DNA of 64,000 nucleotides from Bacteroidales bacterium (lineage in GTDB: Bacteria; Bacteroidota; Bacteroidia; Bacteroidales; Paludibacteraceae). The stretch is from assembly GCA_004557405.1 (NCBI GenBank), contig SFDZ01000008.1, positions 1 to 64,000 of the forward strand, in the 5' to 3' direction. This document shows, in pieces, positions 1 to 8,462 of this stretch (positions within the stretch are counted from its first letter, which is position 1; the number at the start of each line of letters is the position of its first letter). The position numbers were made by a program, and so were the translations under genes. The notes beneath the pieces are model-generated. The model had not been told where the DNA came from and made no database searches. It saw only the letters and a list, made by a program, of their open reading frames with translations.

Positions 1-213
1 TCCCCAAGAGTAAGTGTCTTTAGTGGTGGTTTCGCCCCAAGCGTAGTAGCCGCCGTAGCCTTCGGGCGCGGTGGCACCCACGTTGCAGGTCGCCCACTTG
101 GTGCCGCTTGGCAAACCGAGATCAACGTATTCGTGGCCATTTTCGGTGTTTTGCGCCGTAGCGCACCATGCGCCGCACAGCAAGGCGGCCATCAGGAATG
201 TAGATTTTTTCAT
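1..213 (-). CDS. Exported FISUMP-like protein, N-terminal part (partial)
   Basis: Only the first 71 codons are in the window; the gene runs leftward off the edge. The ATG at 213-211 opens a classic signal peptide: MKK, a hydrophobic run (FLMAALLCGAWCA) and an ATAQ cleavage region, so the product is exported. The mature part contains VDLGLPSGTKWATCNVGA followed by GYGGYYAWGETT. This is the signature of a repeat family very common in exported Bacteroidales proteins and related to the Fibrobacter major paralogous domain; its function is unknown. Such proteins often carry several copies, which cannot be checked here. A good promoter lies about 350 bases upstream, implying a long leader. Confidence 0.8.
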   Translation of the reverse strand, partial: MKKSTFLMAALLCGAWCATAQNTENGHEYVDLGLPSGTKWATCNVGATAPEGYGGYYAWGETTTKDTYSWG

Positions 214-596
214 AGTTGTAAGAAATTTAAAAAGTTTAATGTTTCAAAGTTTAAGAGTTTAAGGTTGTTGTTTTCGTAGTTTTCGTTGTTTGGAACCCTT
301 TGTCGCTGCGCGACATTTTCCCTGCCTGCCGGTAGGCAAGTTCAATACGTTCCTACATTTCTCACTCCTAATTCCTCATTGTTCTTCATTTGATGTATGC
401 GTACGACAAGATGGTCGGCACCTTGCGGGTGCAGACGACTTGTGTGAAGTGCGTAGAATGTTAAATAATGTAAACAGGTGGGGGTAAAATGTGGCGTTCT
501 ACCAAATGGCAGAGCGTGCGTAACGTGTGTATGTGCGTACGTCAATAACATTTCTCCGATGATTTGGTTGCAAAGATAGCACTTTTTTTGTAAAAA
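214..596. other. Gene-free stretch with long leader, palindromes and AT repeats
   Basis: No convincing gene is present. Seen here: a leftward promoter at 571-600; a perfect short palindrome TGTCGC-TGC-GCGACA (301-315); a second palindrome with arms TGCCT/AGGCA around GCCGGT (323-338); and, next to the left-hand gene, an AT-rich run on the minus strand of degenerate TTAAACT units (about 220-265). If the promoter serves the exported-protein gene, the mRNA leader is about 350 nt. The stretch could also encode a small RNA. Confidence 0.5.
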
Positions 597-600
597 TCAA
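571..600 (-). promoter_or_regulatory. Bacteroides-type promoter reading leftward
   Basis: On the minus strand a TTG (600-598) precedes TATCTTTG (578-571) with 19 bases between, close to the TTTG-N20-TAnnTTTG consensus. Transcription would start near 566 and run towards the exported-protein gene. Confidence 0.6.
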
Positions 601-1253
601 CGGTTTACAATAATTTTTTTGATCTCGTCGGCGTTATCGGCCAGATGCGCGGGTGCAAGTGCTTCGAGTTCGGCGCGCGGGCGAAATCCCCACGTGACGC
701 CAACGGCTTCGATGCCGGCGTTGCGGGCGGTCATCATGTCGGTGCCCGAATCGCCTACGTAGAGTGTTTCGTCAGCGGTGCAGCCGGTGGCGGCCAAAAT
801 GTCGTGCACAATGGTCGGGTCGGGTTTGGTGGGTACGTTGTCGCGCTGTCCGAGTACGGCATCGAACTGTATGTCGGGGAAAAAATGCGCCACGAGTTGT
901 TCGGTGCCGGCTTGATATTTGTTGGAGGCCACGGCCAATTTCAGCCCGCAGGCTTGCAAGTGCGCCAATAGTTCGGGAATGCCATCGTATGGGCGTGTGA
1001 GGTCGCAGTTGTGGACGGCGTAGTATGTCAGAAAATAGTGCCGAATCGCGGCAATGTGTGCTTCGGTGCGGGCATTTTCGGGCAGGGCGCGCTCAAATAG
1101 TTTGTTGATGCCGTTGCCGACAAAAAAACGGTATTCGTCGGTGTTGTGCGTCGGGAAATGACACTGTCCGAGTGCAAAATTGGTGGCGGCGGCAAGGTCG
1201 GCTATGGTGTTTAGTAGTGTGCCGTCGAGGTCGAATATTACTAATTTTTTCAT
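597..1253 (-). CDS. gph: HAD-superfamily phosphatase, phosphoglycolate phosphatase-like
   Basis: A 218-residue HAD hydrolase of the Gph/PGP type, predicted to remove phosphate from 2-phosphoglycolate or a similar small substrate in the cytoplasm. All four motifs are present: DLDGTL at residues 8-13 (nucleophile Asp8), ASN at 109-111, KPDP at 143-146 and GDSGTD at 167-172. The cap domain between motifs I and II is helical, as in subfamily IA. Length is normal. It is divergent from aroQ, with 92 bases between the start codons. Its own promoter ends only four bases before the ATG, so the mRNA may be leaderless. Substrate specificity within the family is an inference. Confidence 0.88.
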   Translation of the reverse strand: MKKLVIFDLDGTLLNTIADLAAATNFALGQCHFPTHNTDEYRFFVGNGINKLFERALPENARTEAHIAAIRHYFLTYYAVHNCDLTRPYDGIPELLAHLQACGLKLAVASNKYQAGTEQLVAHFFPDIQFDAVLGQRDNVPTKPDPTIVHDILAATGCTADETLYVGDSGTDMMTARNAGIEAVGVTWGFRPRAELEALAPAHLADNADEIKKIIVNR

Positions 1254-1257
1254 GGTG

Positions 1258-1289
1258 CAAAATTACAAAAAGTGTGGCAATTTTCCAAA
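1258..1289 (-). promoter_or_regulatory. Consensus promoter abutting the gph start codon
   Basis: Minus strand: TTTG (1289-1286), 20-base spacer, TAATTTTG (1265-1258), then CACC and the gph ATG. This is a perfect match to the Bacteroides consensus. In this class of promoter transcription begins a few bases after the last box, which puts the start on or beside the A of the ATG. Confidence 0.8.
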
Positions 1290-1317
1290 AAAAATTCGTG
1301 CAACACAATATTTTTTG

Positions 1318-1325
1318 TATCTTTG
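1318..1325 (+). promoter_or_regulatory. aroQ promoter, -7 box
   Basis: TATCTTTG fits the Bacteroides -7 box. A TTCG at 1295-1298 is an imperfect upstream box at 19 bases. The leader to the aroQ ATG would be about 17 nt. Confidence 0.65.
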
Positions 1326-1345
1326 CAAGACTGATTTAGTGTAAT

Positions 1346-1786
1346 ATGAAAATTGTAATTATCAATGGTCCGAATTTGAATCTGCTGGGCAAACGCGAGC
1401 CGGCAATTTATGGTTCGTCCGATTTCGAAAGTTATTTTGCTGCCTTGCAGCAGCGTTTTCCGCAGGTTGAATTCTCTTATTTTCAGTCGAATGTCGAAGG
1501 CGAAATTATCAATCGGATTCACGAAGTTGGTTTTACCGTCGATGGCATCGTGCTGAATGCCGGCGGTTACACGCACACGTCGGTGGCCATAGCCGATGCG
1601 GTGGCGGGTGTGCCGGCGCCCACGGTCGAAGTGCATATTTCGAATGTGTTTCGGCGCGAGGCAGTGCGCCACACCTCGTTGCTGTCGCCGGTGGCGATTG
1701 GCACGATAGGCGGCTTCGGACTCGATTCGTATCGCTTGGCGGTGGAGGCGTTGTGCGAACGGCATTTGTCGATACAAACGCCCTGA
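1346..1786 (+). CDS. aroQ: 3-Dehydroquinate dehydratase, type II
   Basis: A 146-residue cytoplasmic enzyme of the shikimate pathway; it dehydrates 3-dehydroquinate to 3-dehydroshikimate by anti elimination. Type II features are clear: NGPNLNLLG near residues 7-15, the catalytic Tyr in AIYGS (about 22), LNAGGYTHTS (about 70-79) and EVHISN followed by FRREAVRHTS. Length matches the family (about 140-150). The ATG follows a TATCTTTG promoter box with a short leader. The gene stands alone rightward; the next gene has its own promoter. Confidence 0.96.
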   Translation: MKIVIINGPNLNLLGKREPAIYGSSDFESYFAALQQRFPQVEFSYFQSNVEGEIINRIHEVGFTVDGIVLNAGGYTHTSVAIADAVAGVPAPTVEVHISNVFRREAVRHTSLLSPVAIGTIGGFGLDSYRLAVEALCERHLSIQTP

Positions 1787-1823
1787 TTGTCGAGTGCGTG
1801 TTGCTTTTGTTCCCGATTCGCAC

Positions 1824-1844
1824 TATTTTTGCATAATATTTTTG
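1824..1844 (+). promoter_or_regulatory. Candidate promoter boxes before the receptor-like gene
   Basis: Two copies of TATTTTTG (1824-1831 and 1837-1844) fit the -7 box; a TTGC at 1801-1804 lies 19-20 bases before the first. Which one is used cannot be told from sequence. Confidence 0.45.
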
Positions 1845-1864
1845 CAAAAAAACATTGATTCTGT

Positions 1865-4324
1865 ATGAAAAGATTTTCATTGCTGTTTGTGGTGCTGTGC
1901 ACCGGTTGGTTGTCGCTGGGTGCGGCCGAAATTGTTGGTAAGGTGGTCGACGAGGCGGGCGCGCCACTCGATTTTGTGAATGTGGTGCTCAAGTTGGCCG
2001 ACAATAACGAGGTGATTGGCGGCGGCATTACCGATGTCGATGGTGAATTTCGGTTGGAAGCGGTGCCTGTGGGCGTCTATCGACTCGAGATTTCGTTTAT
2101 TGGCTATCAGTCTTTCGATAAGCAGATTACAGTCGAACAGGAGACGCAAACCATCAATCTGCGCACGCTGAAACTCGTCGAAGATACGCAAATGCTTAAC
2201 GAGGTCGAAGTGGTGGGACAAGGTTCGCAGATGCGTTTCGATATTGATAAAAAGGTGTTTAGTGTCGATCAGAGCGTAGCGGCAGCGGGCGGTTCGGCCA
2301 CCGAGGTGCTCGAAAACATTCCGTCGGTTGAAGTGGACAACGACGGCAACATTTCGCTGCGCAGCAACAGCAGTGTCGAGATTTGGATTAACGGCAAACC
2401 GTCGGGCTTGGACGAGGATAACCGCGCCCAGATACTCGAACAGTTGCCGGCCGGCAGCATCGAAAGCATCGAGGTGATTACTAATCCGTCGGCCAAATTC
2501 AGCCCCGAAGGAACTGCCGGCATCATCAATATCATTCTGAAAAAAGAGCGTCGTGGCGGTTTCTTCGGCAGTGTAACCGGCGGCATCGATTACCAAATTG
2601 TTGACCAAGTGAGCGGCAATGCCAGCGCCAATTTCAATTACAGCAGTTCCAAAGTCGATTTTTACATCAATGCCGGTTTTCGTCAGCGCAATGGCGCCAG
2701 CGAGGGATTTACCGATCGCTGGTCGCTCAATGCCGGCGATACCGTGTCGTTTATGCATCAGGATCGTCGTAGCCGGCGACGCAATTGGGGCTTGTTCGGG
2801 CGCGCAGGCATCGATTGGCACATCAACGATAAAAATACGTTGAGTGTGTCGGGTATGATTAACTCGCTCAACAACAACAATTCGTCTGTAATTGATTATA
2901 ATTCGGTGCGTTACACTACACCGGACACGGCTGTTTATACGCACAATACGTTATCCGATGCGAAACGTTTGTCGTACAGCGTGCAGTTGGAATATTTGTA
3001 CGAAATAGACAAAAAAGGATCGGAAGTGCGCACGTCGGTGGAGTACAGCAACAGCGGTCGCGACCAAACATCCGACTACGACCAGACGGTAATACAAGGT
3101 AGGGCAACGGCCTACACGCAGCAACAATACAGCGGTTTCGACAATCAGCGCATGCAGTTCAAGTCCGATTATGTGCAAAAATTGCGCACCAACATGAAAT
3201 TGGAAGCCGGCGTTGCGCTGAATTGGCAGGACCGTATGTCGAATTCCAAAACGTGGGATTTCCCCGAGCCGGAGCGCGATTCGTTGTCGGCCTACAACGA
3301 TTTTCGTTATCAGGAATGGATTGCGGCGGCCTATGCCACTTACGGTGCCAAATTTGGCGGATTTAGTTTCTCGGTCGGGTTGCGCGGCGAATATACCAAT
3401 ACCACAGTGAGCACGCGCGATGCTGCCACCGAACAATATTTGGTGAGCCAAAAAGGCTATTTTCAACTCTACCCGACGGCTTATTTGTCGTACGCTTTCC
3501 CGAACGACCACGAGTTGCAACTGAACTACACGCGCCGCGTCAATCGTCCGCGCGGACGGCAGTTGAGCGCCTATCGCAATGTGTCCGACTCGACTAACAT
3601 TTCGTACGGCAATCCGAACCTGATGCCCGAATTTGCCAATGCCCTCGAACTGAATTACATCAAATCGTGGGAGGCGCACACGTTGTCGGCTTCGTTGTAT
3701 TATCGCTACAGCACCGACATCGTGCAACAGGTGCAGTTCGAGTCGCCCGACCATCCGAATGTGATGGAAACCACCTACGACAACGTGGCAAGCGCACAAT
3801 CGGCCGGCTTGGAAATCGTCGGCAAAAACCGCTTCTGCAAATGGCTGAATATGACCACTACGCTCAACCTATTCTACGAGCAGATGAGCGCCATCGAATA
3901 TCAAGGCGTACACCTGCAGGACCAAACGCAAGGTTTCTCGTGGAATATTCGTTTGATGGCCAACTTTTTGTTTACCAAGACTTTCACCGGGCAACTGACG
4001 GCCGGATATTTCTCGCCGCACGTTATCGCGCAGGGCAAAACGAAAGACTTCTACAGCATTGACTTGGGTATTCGCAAATCGTTCCTGAACCGCACGTTGA
4101 ATTTGGCGTTCACCGTGCGCGATTTGTTGAATTCGCGTGGTTGGAAACGCTATACTTGGGGCGATACGTTTTATCAGGATTTTGAGCAACGTCCGAGCGG
4201 ACAGCGCTTCACCCTTTCGCTGACATACAACTTCGGCAATATGAAAGAGAAGAAGAAAAATAGTGCAAAAAGTGGCGGCGACAGCGGCATGGGCGGCGGC
4301 GATGGCGACGACTTTGGCGATTAA
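1865..4324 (+). CDS. TonB-dependent receptor-like outer membrane protein
   Basis: An 819-residue outer membrane protein. Residues 1-20 are a signal peptide (MKRFSLLFVVLCTGWLSLGA). A carboxypeptidase-regulatory-like beta-sandwich follows (IVGKVVDEAGAPLDFVNVVL to about residue 105), then a plug-like domain (VLENIPSVEVDNDGNISLRS, IESIEVITNPSAKFSPEGTA, about 125-225), and a long barrel of the OMP_b-brl_3 type rich in alternating aromatic residues to about 795. There is no visible SusD partner, so it is not a SusC/SusD pair; the ligand is unknown. After the last strand (LTYNFGN) comes an unusual Lys- then Gly/Asp-rich tail of about 26 residues. It stands alone between aroQ and mdh. Confidence 0.85.
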   Translation: MKRFSLLFVVLCTGWLSLGAAEIVGKVVDEAGAPLDFVNVVLKLADNNEVIGGGITDVDGEFRLEAVPVGVYRLEISFIGYQSFDKQITVEQETQTINLRTLKLVEDTQMLNEVEVVGQGSQMRFDIDKKVFSVDQSVAAAGGSATEVLENIPSVEVDNDGNISLRSNSSVEIWINGKPSGLDEDNRAQILEQLPAGSIESIEVITNPSAKFSPEGTAGIINIILKKERRGGFFGSVTGGIDYQIVDQVSGNASANFNYSSSKVDFYINAGFRQRNGASEGFTDRWSLNAGDTVSFMHQDRRSRRRNWGLFGRAGIDWHINDKNTLSVSGMINSLNNNNSSVIDYNSVRYTTPDTAVYTHNTLSDAKRLSYSVQLEYLYEIDKKGSEVRTSVEYSNSGRDQTSDYDQTVIQGRATAYTQQQYSGFDNQRMQFKSDYVQKLRTNMKLEAGVALNWQDRMSNSKTWDFPEPERDSLSAYNDFRYQEWIAAAYATYGAKFGGFSFSVGLRGEYTNTTVSTRDAATEQYLVSQKGYFQLYPTAYLSYAFPNDHELQLNYTRRVNRPRGRQLSAYRNVSDSTNISYGNPNLMPEFANALELNYIKSWEAHTLSASLYYRYSTDIVQQVQFESPDHPNVMETTYDNVASAQSAGLEIVGKNRFCKWLNMTTTLNLFYEQMSAIEYQGVHLQDQTQGFSWNIRLMANFLFTKTFTGQLTAGYFSPHVIAQGKTKDFYSIDLGIRKSFLNRTLNLAFTVRDLLNSRGWKRYTWGDTFYQDFEQRPSGQRFTLSLTYNFGNMKEKKKNSAKSGGDSGMGGGDGDDFGD

Positions 4325-4369
4325 CATAAAAATGTTGCGCAAAAATTTCGTTATTTCCGTTTTTAGATG

Positions 4370-4377
4370 TATTTTTG
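4370..4377 (+). promoter_or_regulatory. mdh promoter, -7 box
   Basis: TATTTTTG fits the -7 box; no clear TTTG lies at the expected distance upstream. Transcription from here would start near 4381 and exclude an upstream in-frame ATG at 4375, supporting the ATG at 4429. Confidence 0.55.
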
Positions 4378-4428
4378 CAACCGATTTCTGTCAAGTGTAT
4401 TATTAACATTCAAAATCATAAAACAATT

Positions 4429-5370
4429 ATGTCAAAAGTAACAGTTGTAGGCGCAGGTAATGTGGGTGCTACATGCGCTAATGTATTGGCTTTCAACGAG
4501 GTAGCCGACGAAGTTGTAATGCTCGACATCAAAGAAGGTGTGTCGGAAGGTAAAGCAATGGATATGATGCAGACCGCGCAGTTGCTCGGTTTCGACACCA
4601 CCATTGTGGGTTGCACAAACGATTATGCAAAAACGGCAAACTCCGATGTTGTGGTTATCACTTCGGGACTGCCGCGCAAACCGGGTATGACGCGCGAGGA
4701 ATTGCTCGGCGTGAATGCCGGTATCGTGAAAGGTGTCGCCCAAAACATTCTGAAGTATTCGCCCAATGCCATTTTGGTGTGCATCTCGAACCCGATGGAC
4801 ACCATGACCTATTTGGCGCTGAAATCGCTTGGATTGCCAAAAAATCGTGTAATCGGTATGGGTGGTGCGCTCGATAGTTCGCGTTTCAAATATTTCTTGA
4901 GCCAAGCGCTTGGGTGCAATGCTAACGAGGTCGAAGGATTTGTTATCGGTGGCCATGGCGACACGACCATGATTCCGATGGCGCGCTTTGCTACATACAA
5001 AGGTGTGCCTGTAACAACGCTGTTGAGTGCCGAAAAACTCGACGAAGTGGTTAAATCGACCATGGTGGGCGGCGCTACACTCACCGGCTTGCTCGGCACA
5101 TCGGCTTGGTATGCACCGGGTGCAGCAGGAGCCTATGTGGTAGAATCTATTCTGCACGACCAAAAGAAAATGATTCCCTGCTCGGTGCTCGTTGAAGGCG
5201 AGTATGGCGAAGACGACATCTGCATCGGCGTGCCTGTAATTCTTGGTCGCAACGGCGTGGAAAAAATCGTTGAACTCGACCTGAATGCCGAAGAAAAAGA
5301 GAAATTTGCTGCCAGCGCCAAAGCCGTTCGTGGCAATGTGGCTACACTGAAAGAGTTGAACCTGATTTAA
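4429..5370 (+). CDS. mdh: Malate dehydrogenase
   Basis: A 313-residue NAD-dependent LDH-like malate dehydrogenase that interconverts malate and oxaloacetate. The Rossmann motif GAGNVGA begins at residue 7 (MSKVTVVGAGNVGATCANVL). Further family marks are SGLPRKPGMTREELL with the substrate-binding Arg pair, VCISNPMDTMTY, and the catalytic His in FVIGGHGDTTMIP (about residue 175). The ATG at 4429 gives the normal N-terminus; an in-frame ATG 54 bases upstream would add residues that are not conserved and overlaps the promoter box. Single-gene unit ended by a strong hairpin. Confidence 0.95.
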   Translation: MSKVTVVGAGNVGATCANVLAFNEVADEVVMLDIKEGVSEGKAMDMMQTAQLLGFDTTIVGCTNDYAKTANSDVVVITSGLPRKPGMTREELLGVNAGIVKGVAQNILKYSPNAILVCISNPMDTMTYLALKSLGLPKNRVIGMGGALDSSRFKYFLSQALGCNANEVEGFVIGGHGDTTMIPMARFATYKGVPVTTLLSAEKLDEVVKSTMVGGATLTGLLGTSAWYAPGAAGAYVVESILHDQKKMIPCSVLVEGEYGEDDICIGVPVILGRNGVEKIVELDLNAEEKEKFAASAKAVRGNVATLKELNLI

Positions 5371-5397
5371 GGCAGGCGACCATACAACAACGCAATG

Positions 5398-5438
5398 ACG
5401 ATGCCTTGGACTTCGCGTCCGGGGCATCGTTTGTTTGT
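5398..5438. terminator. Terminator between mdh and the convergent gene
   Basis: Stem ACGATGCC/GGCATCGT with inner GGAC/GTCC around TTCGC (5398-5430), followed rightward by TTGTTTGT. It closes mdh and may also serve the leftward gene ending at 5475. Confidence 0.75.
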
Positions 5439-5474
5439 AGAATGCGGTCGTGCTGTCGGGTGCCGACGCTCGGA

Positions 5475-6725
5475 TTAGCGCACGCCCGAAAGTTCAATCT
5501 GTGTGCGTGGCGCTTTGGTGGCGAGGGCTTTTTTGCTGTACGGACGTACATTTTTTGTTTCGACCGACAACACTTGGCAACTCGCTTTTTGGTTGAATGC
5601 GATGGATTGTCCGTTCTTGTCGGCACCATGCACGTTGGCAGCCCAATTTTTTTCGCTCACCACCACCTGACCATCTTGCTGTGTGAAAAACACGTTGCGT
5701 TCCACTTTGCCGTTGGCTGTTTTCAATCGATATTTGTCGAAATTGCCGGCGCCATCGTTTATCAGCACAAGGTTGAGCGCAGCCACTTGGGCGTCGGACA
5801 ATTTGTAGCCGAACGGAATATTTGCCCATAATGTAACGCTTTGCGAGAGGCGTTGCACATGGTTGTGCGCATCGACGGACAGATGCAGTTTCATGGTAGC
5901 CGACACGATGCCCGGCAACGTGAACGTTTTGGTGTAGGTCAGCAGTTGCGATAGCGCATCGCGTTCGCTGATGCTCCAATTGCCTGTCTCTTTGTAGATA
6001 TCGCCAAATAGTTTTTTGATGTCGAGTGCCCACAGCATGCGGTGTATCGGCTCCGATTTTTCGAAGTCGATTTTTTGCAGTTGACGTTTTTCTTTGCGTT
6101 TCAGCAGGTCTTGGTCGAAGTTGCGCAGTCCGTCGGCCGTGTTCTGGTTGATGTAGTAGCGCGTGAAATCGGCTTTTATTTGCAGCGAATCTTGTTTTCG
6201 GGCATTTTTCAGGTAGGGCAATTCTACGATGTTGCCCACCATCTCGTCGAAGGCTACCACTTTATCCTCGTTGTACACCGAAACGTCCGACACGATGCGG
6301 TAGTTGCGCGCGTTGTCGGGAAAATCGATTTGCATCTGCTTGTAGATGTCGGCGAGCAGTTGTTTGAGCAGTTTGCGCTGTTGGCGTTTCGAACCTTTGG
6401 CCGACACGACTACTGTGTTGAGCATCAGAGGTTGCTCTTTCAGCACGATGCGTATGGGTTTTGTTCCCGATATTTTGTTGGTCGATAGCGTGAATTTTTC
6501 GTATCCGATGCTGGTAATCACCAAGTGGTCGTCCTGTACATAGTCGGGTAGCACAAAAAATCCGTTGTCGTCGGTGATGGTGCCTATTTGCGGATTGTTT
6601 TGCAGAAATACGCTGGCGTAGGGAATTGGTTGTCGCAGACTATCGACGACGTGTCCCGACAACTCTTTGGCAACACAATTCAGCGAAACGATAGTCAGCA
6701 GCAGTATGATGAGTGGCTTTTGCAT
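5475..6725 (-). CDS. Exported carboxypeptidase-regulatory-like domain protein
   Basis: A 416-residue exported protein. The ATG at 6725 starts a signal peptide (MQKPLIILLLTIVSLNCVA); an upstream in-frame ATG would bury it. Residues 20-105 form a carboxypeptidase-regulatory-like fold (LSGHVVDSLRQPIPYASVFL, TDDNGFFVLP, VITSIGYEKFTL), the domain often found at the N-terminus of outer membrane barrels, but no barrel follows. The remaining 300 residues are soluble-looking and polar, with no motif I recognise (VVVSAKGSKRQQRKLLKQLL, then mixed strands). It is probably periplasmic or attached to the outer membrane. It is the last gene of a leftward series starting with the rRNA methyltransferase. Function unknown. 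Confidence 0.75.
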   Translation of the reverse strand: MQKPLIILLLTIVSLNCVAKELSGHVVDSLRQPIPYASVFLQNNPQIGTITDDNGFFVLPDYVQDDHLVITSIGYEKFTLSTNKISGTKPIRIVLKEQPLMLNTVVVSAKGSKRQQRKLLKQLLADIYKQMQIDFPDNARNYRIVSDVSVYNEDKVVAFDEMVGNIVELPYLKNARKQDSLQIKADFTRYYINQNTADGLRNFDQDLLKRKEKRQLQKIDFEKSEPIHRMLWALDIKKLFGDIYKETGNWSISERDALSQLLTYTKTFTLPGIVSATMKLHLSVDAHNHVQRLSQSVTLWANIPFGYKLSDAQVAALNLVLINDGAGNFDKYRLKTANGKVERNVFFTQQDGQVVVSEKNWAANVHGADKNGQSIAFNQKASCQVLSVETKNVRPYSKKALATKAPRTQIELSGVR

Positions 6726-6785
6726 AGCGATGATGTTTTTATGACAGAATGACAATCGGACAACTGCAATTTGTGTGCCAAAGTA

Positions 6786-7574
6786 TTAAACCAAATAGGC
6801 GAATAGCAGTGTGGTGGCGCAGATGGCTGTTTGAATGGTCAGTGTGAAGAGTATGGCCAAAATGCTCTGTCCGATGCGTCGCCACACCGATGCGCCGCCC
6901 ATGCCGTGCGTATCGACAACGAGCAGTACCACGCCTGTCAGCGGCAGTAGCCAATAGGCGTATTGTAGCGGCGGTACCACGCAGGCAACGAGCGTCAATG
7001 CCGATGCACACAAAATCATTTGTACCAACAGATAGGTTTGCATAATGGTGGTTTCCGCCCAATTGTACCGACGTCGGAATGCGCTACCGAAACAGATGCG
7101 CACACCGATAATCAAAATTGGCGCGAGCAGCACCGAAATCAGCGTGAAGTAGCGGAAAAAGAAGGTGTAGATGGCGCGCGTGCGTTGCAGCAACCGACCT
7201 GCTGTGGCTTTGTCGGCGTCTTTTACGATGCTCATGTCGAAGTTTTCGAGCGCGCCTGCCCAATCGACGGTGGCAATTTGCAGCACAACGAGGCAGACGG
7301 CCAATGCAAGGAATAACAAGGGGAATGGCGCAAAGTAGTTTTTGCGTTTCCCGTTTATGTAATTGGATATCAGTCTATTCGGGTGCGAAAATAATTGGAC
7401 GATGGTGTGTGTCAATCCGTTTTCGCCACCAACGATTGCCGCTGCCAAACCACGCGCCATGCTTCTGAATGTCAAACGGTCGGTGTCGGTTTTCTGACCA
7501 CAACGCGGACAAAAATTGTCGTAGCACAGCAGACCGCAGTTTTTGCAAACGCATGGTTTAATCGGTTTATTCAT
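6786..7574 (-). CDS. DUF3667 zinc-ribbon membrane protein
   Basis: A 262-residue protein with an N-terminal zinc ribbon, two CxxC pairs in CKNCGLLCYDNFCPRCGQ (about residues 10-27), followed by a family-typical segment LTFRSMARGLAAAIVGGENGLTHTIVQLFSHPNRLISNYINGKRKNY and about five hydrophobic helices (about 88-108, 133-155, 175-215, 240-262). This is the DUF3667 architecture widespread in Bacteroidota; its function is unknown. It starts 12 bases after the agmatinase stop, so it is probably cotranscribed with it. Confidence 0.82.
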   Translation of the reverse strand: MNKPIKPCVCKNCGLLCYDNFCPRCGQKTDTDRLTFRSMARGLAAAIVGGENGLTHTIVQLFSHPNRLISNYINGKRKNYFAPFPLLFLALAVCLVVLQIATVDWAGALENFDMSIVKDADKATAGRLLQRTRAIYTFFFRYFTLISVLLAPILIIGVRICFGSAFRRRYNWAETTIMQTYLLVQMILCASALTLVACVVPPLQYAYWLLPLTGVVLLVVDTHGMGGASVWRRIGQSILAILFTLTIQTAICATTLLFAYLV

Positions 7575-7586
7575 GGCGATTTGCGA

Positions 7587-8441
7587 TTATTTTTGAAGAA
7601 ATTTGTAGGTCATCAGTTGGTATGCCAATCGTGCCGCTAAGTAGTCCGAAGCGTGTAAGTTGGGTTTCGGGCAGAGTTCCACAATGTCGCATCCGACGAC
7701 GTTGAATCGTTCGAACAGTGGTCGCAAGAAGTGTAAGACCTGAAAATAGTGCAGCCCGCCGGGCTCCGGGGTGCCTGTGGCGGCTAAAATGCCGGTGTCG
7801 AACACGTCGAGGTCGATGGTCAGATAAACGTTTTGTGTCAGTGTGGCGTAGGCTTTTTCTTCCCATTGGCAGGTGTGGTCGAAGTAGATGTCGCGTGCCC
7901 AGAAAATGCGCTCGGGTTCGAAATTGTCGGTCTCTTCGATACACTGACTGCGTATGCCGACTTGCGTGATGTGTGCCACTTTTTTTGCCTGATTCATGAC
8001 GCAGGCGTGGTTTAGTTCGGATCCTTCGTAGGTGCGTCGCAGGTCGCTGTGCGCGTCGAGTTGCAGCACTGTCAGATTGTCGTATCGTTGTGCGGCGGCG
8101 CGTATGGCGCCGATGCTCACCGTGTGGTTGCCGCCGATGGTTACCGGAAATTTGGCATCGTCGAAAAGCGCACCTACACGTTGCTCGACGGCGGCGCACA
8201 GGTGTTCGGGCGAGCGTTGTTCATCGACGGGTTGCGCTGTGTGGATGCCGTGCTTGTAAACTTCGGTGCGGGTTTCGGTGTCGTACCATTCGAGTTGTAC
8301 GGAGGCTTCGAGCAGTTTCTCAGGGCCTTTTTCGGCGCCGTGCACCCAACTGCTTGTGGCGTCGTACGGCACGGGCAGCACAACTATTTTGGCGGTTTCG
8401 TAATCGGAATAAGGTGGTGTGAGTCCTGCAAAATTTTCCAT
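7587..8441 (-). CDS. speB: Agmatinase / ureohydrolase family enzyme
   Basis: A 284-residue ureohydrolase, most likely agmatinase (agmatine to putrescine plus urea), a binuclear manganese enzyme. Metal-ligand motifs are complete: GGNHT (the usual GGDH/GGEH with Asn in place of the acid, His kept), DAHSD, and TIDLDVFD, followed by the substrate-loop TGTPEPGG. The Asn substitution is not at a metal ligand. Length fits the family. It lies 21 bases after the methyltransferase gene in the same direction. With nspC (35140-36288) it indicates a putrescine/spermidine route, although the two genes are not adjacent. Confidence 0.87.
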   Translation of the reverse strand: MENFAGLTPPYSDYETAKIVVLPVPYDATSSWVHGAEKGPEKLLEASVQLEWYDTETRTEVYKHGIHTAQPVDEQRSPEHLCAAVEQRVGALFDDAKFPVTIGGNHTVSIGAIRAAAQRYDNLTVLQLDAHSDLRRTYEGSELNHACVMNQAKKVAHITQVGIRSQCIEETDNFEPERIFWARDIYFDHTCQWEEKAYATLTQNVYLTIDLDVFDTGILAATGTPEPGGLHYFQVLHFLRPLFERFNVVGCDIVELCPKPNLHASDYLAARLAYQLMTYKFLQK

Positions 8442-8462
8442 ACGGCTGATGTTTGTGAGTTG

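Noticed and set aside
342..551. A 69-codon minus-strand frame in the left intergenic stretch
   Set aside because: His/Thr-rich composition, no homology signal and no start context; it appears to be non-coding leader sequence.
1865..4324. A SusC/SusD polysaccharide-utilisation pair
   Set aside because: No SusD-like lipoprotein gene follows; the next gene is mdh. The barrel type also differs from SusC.
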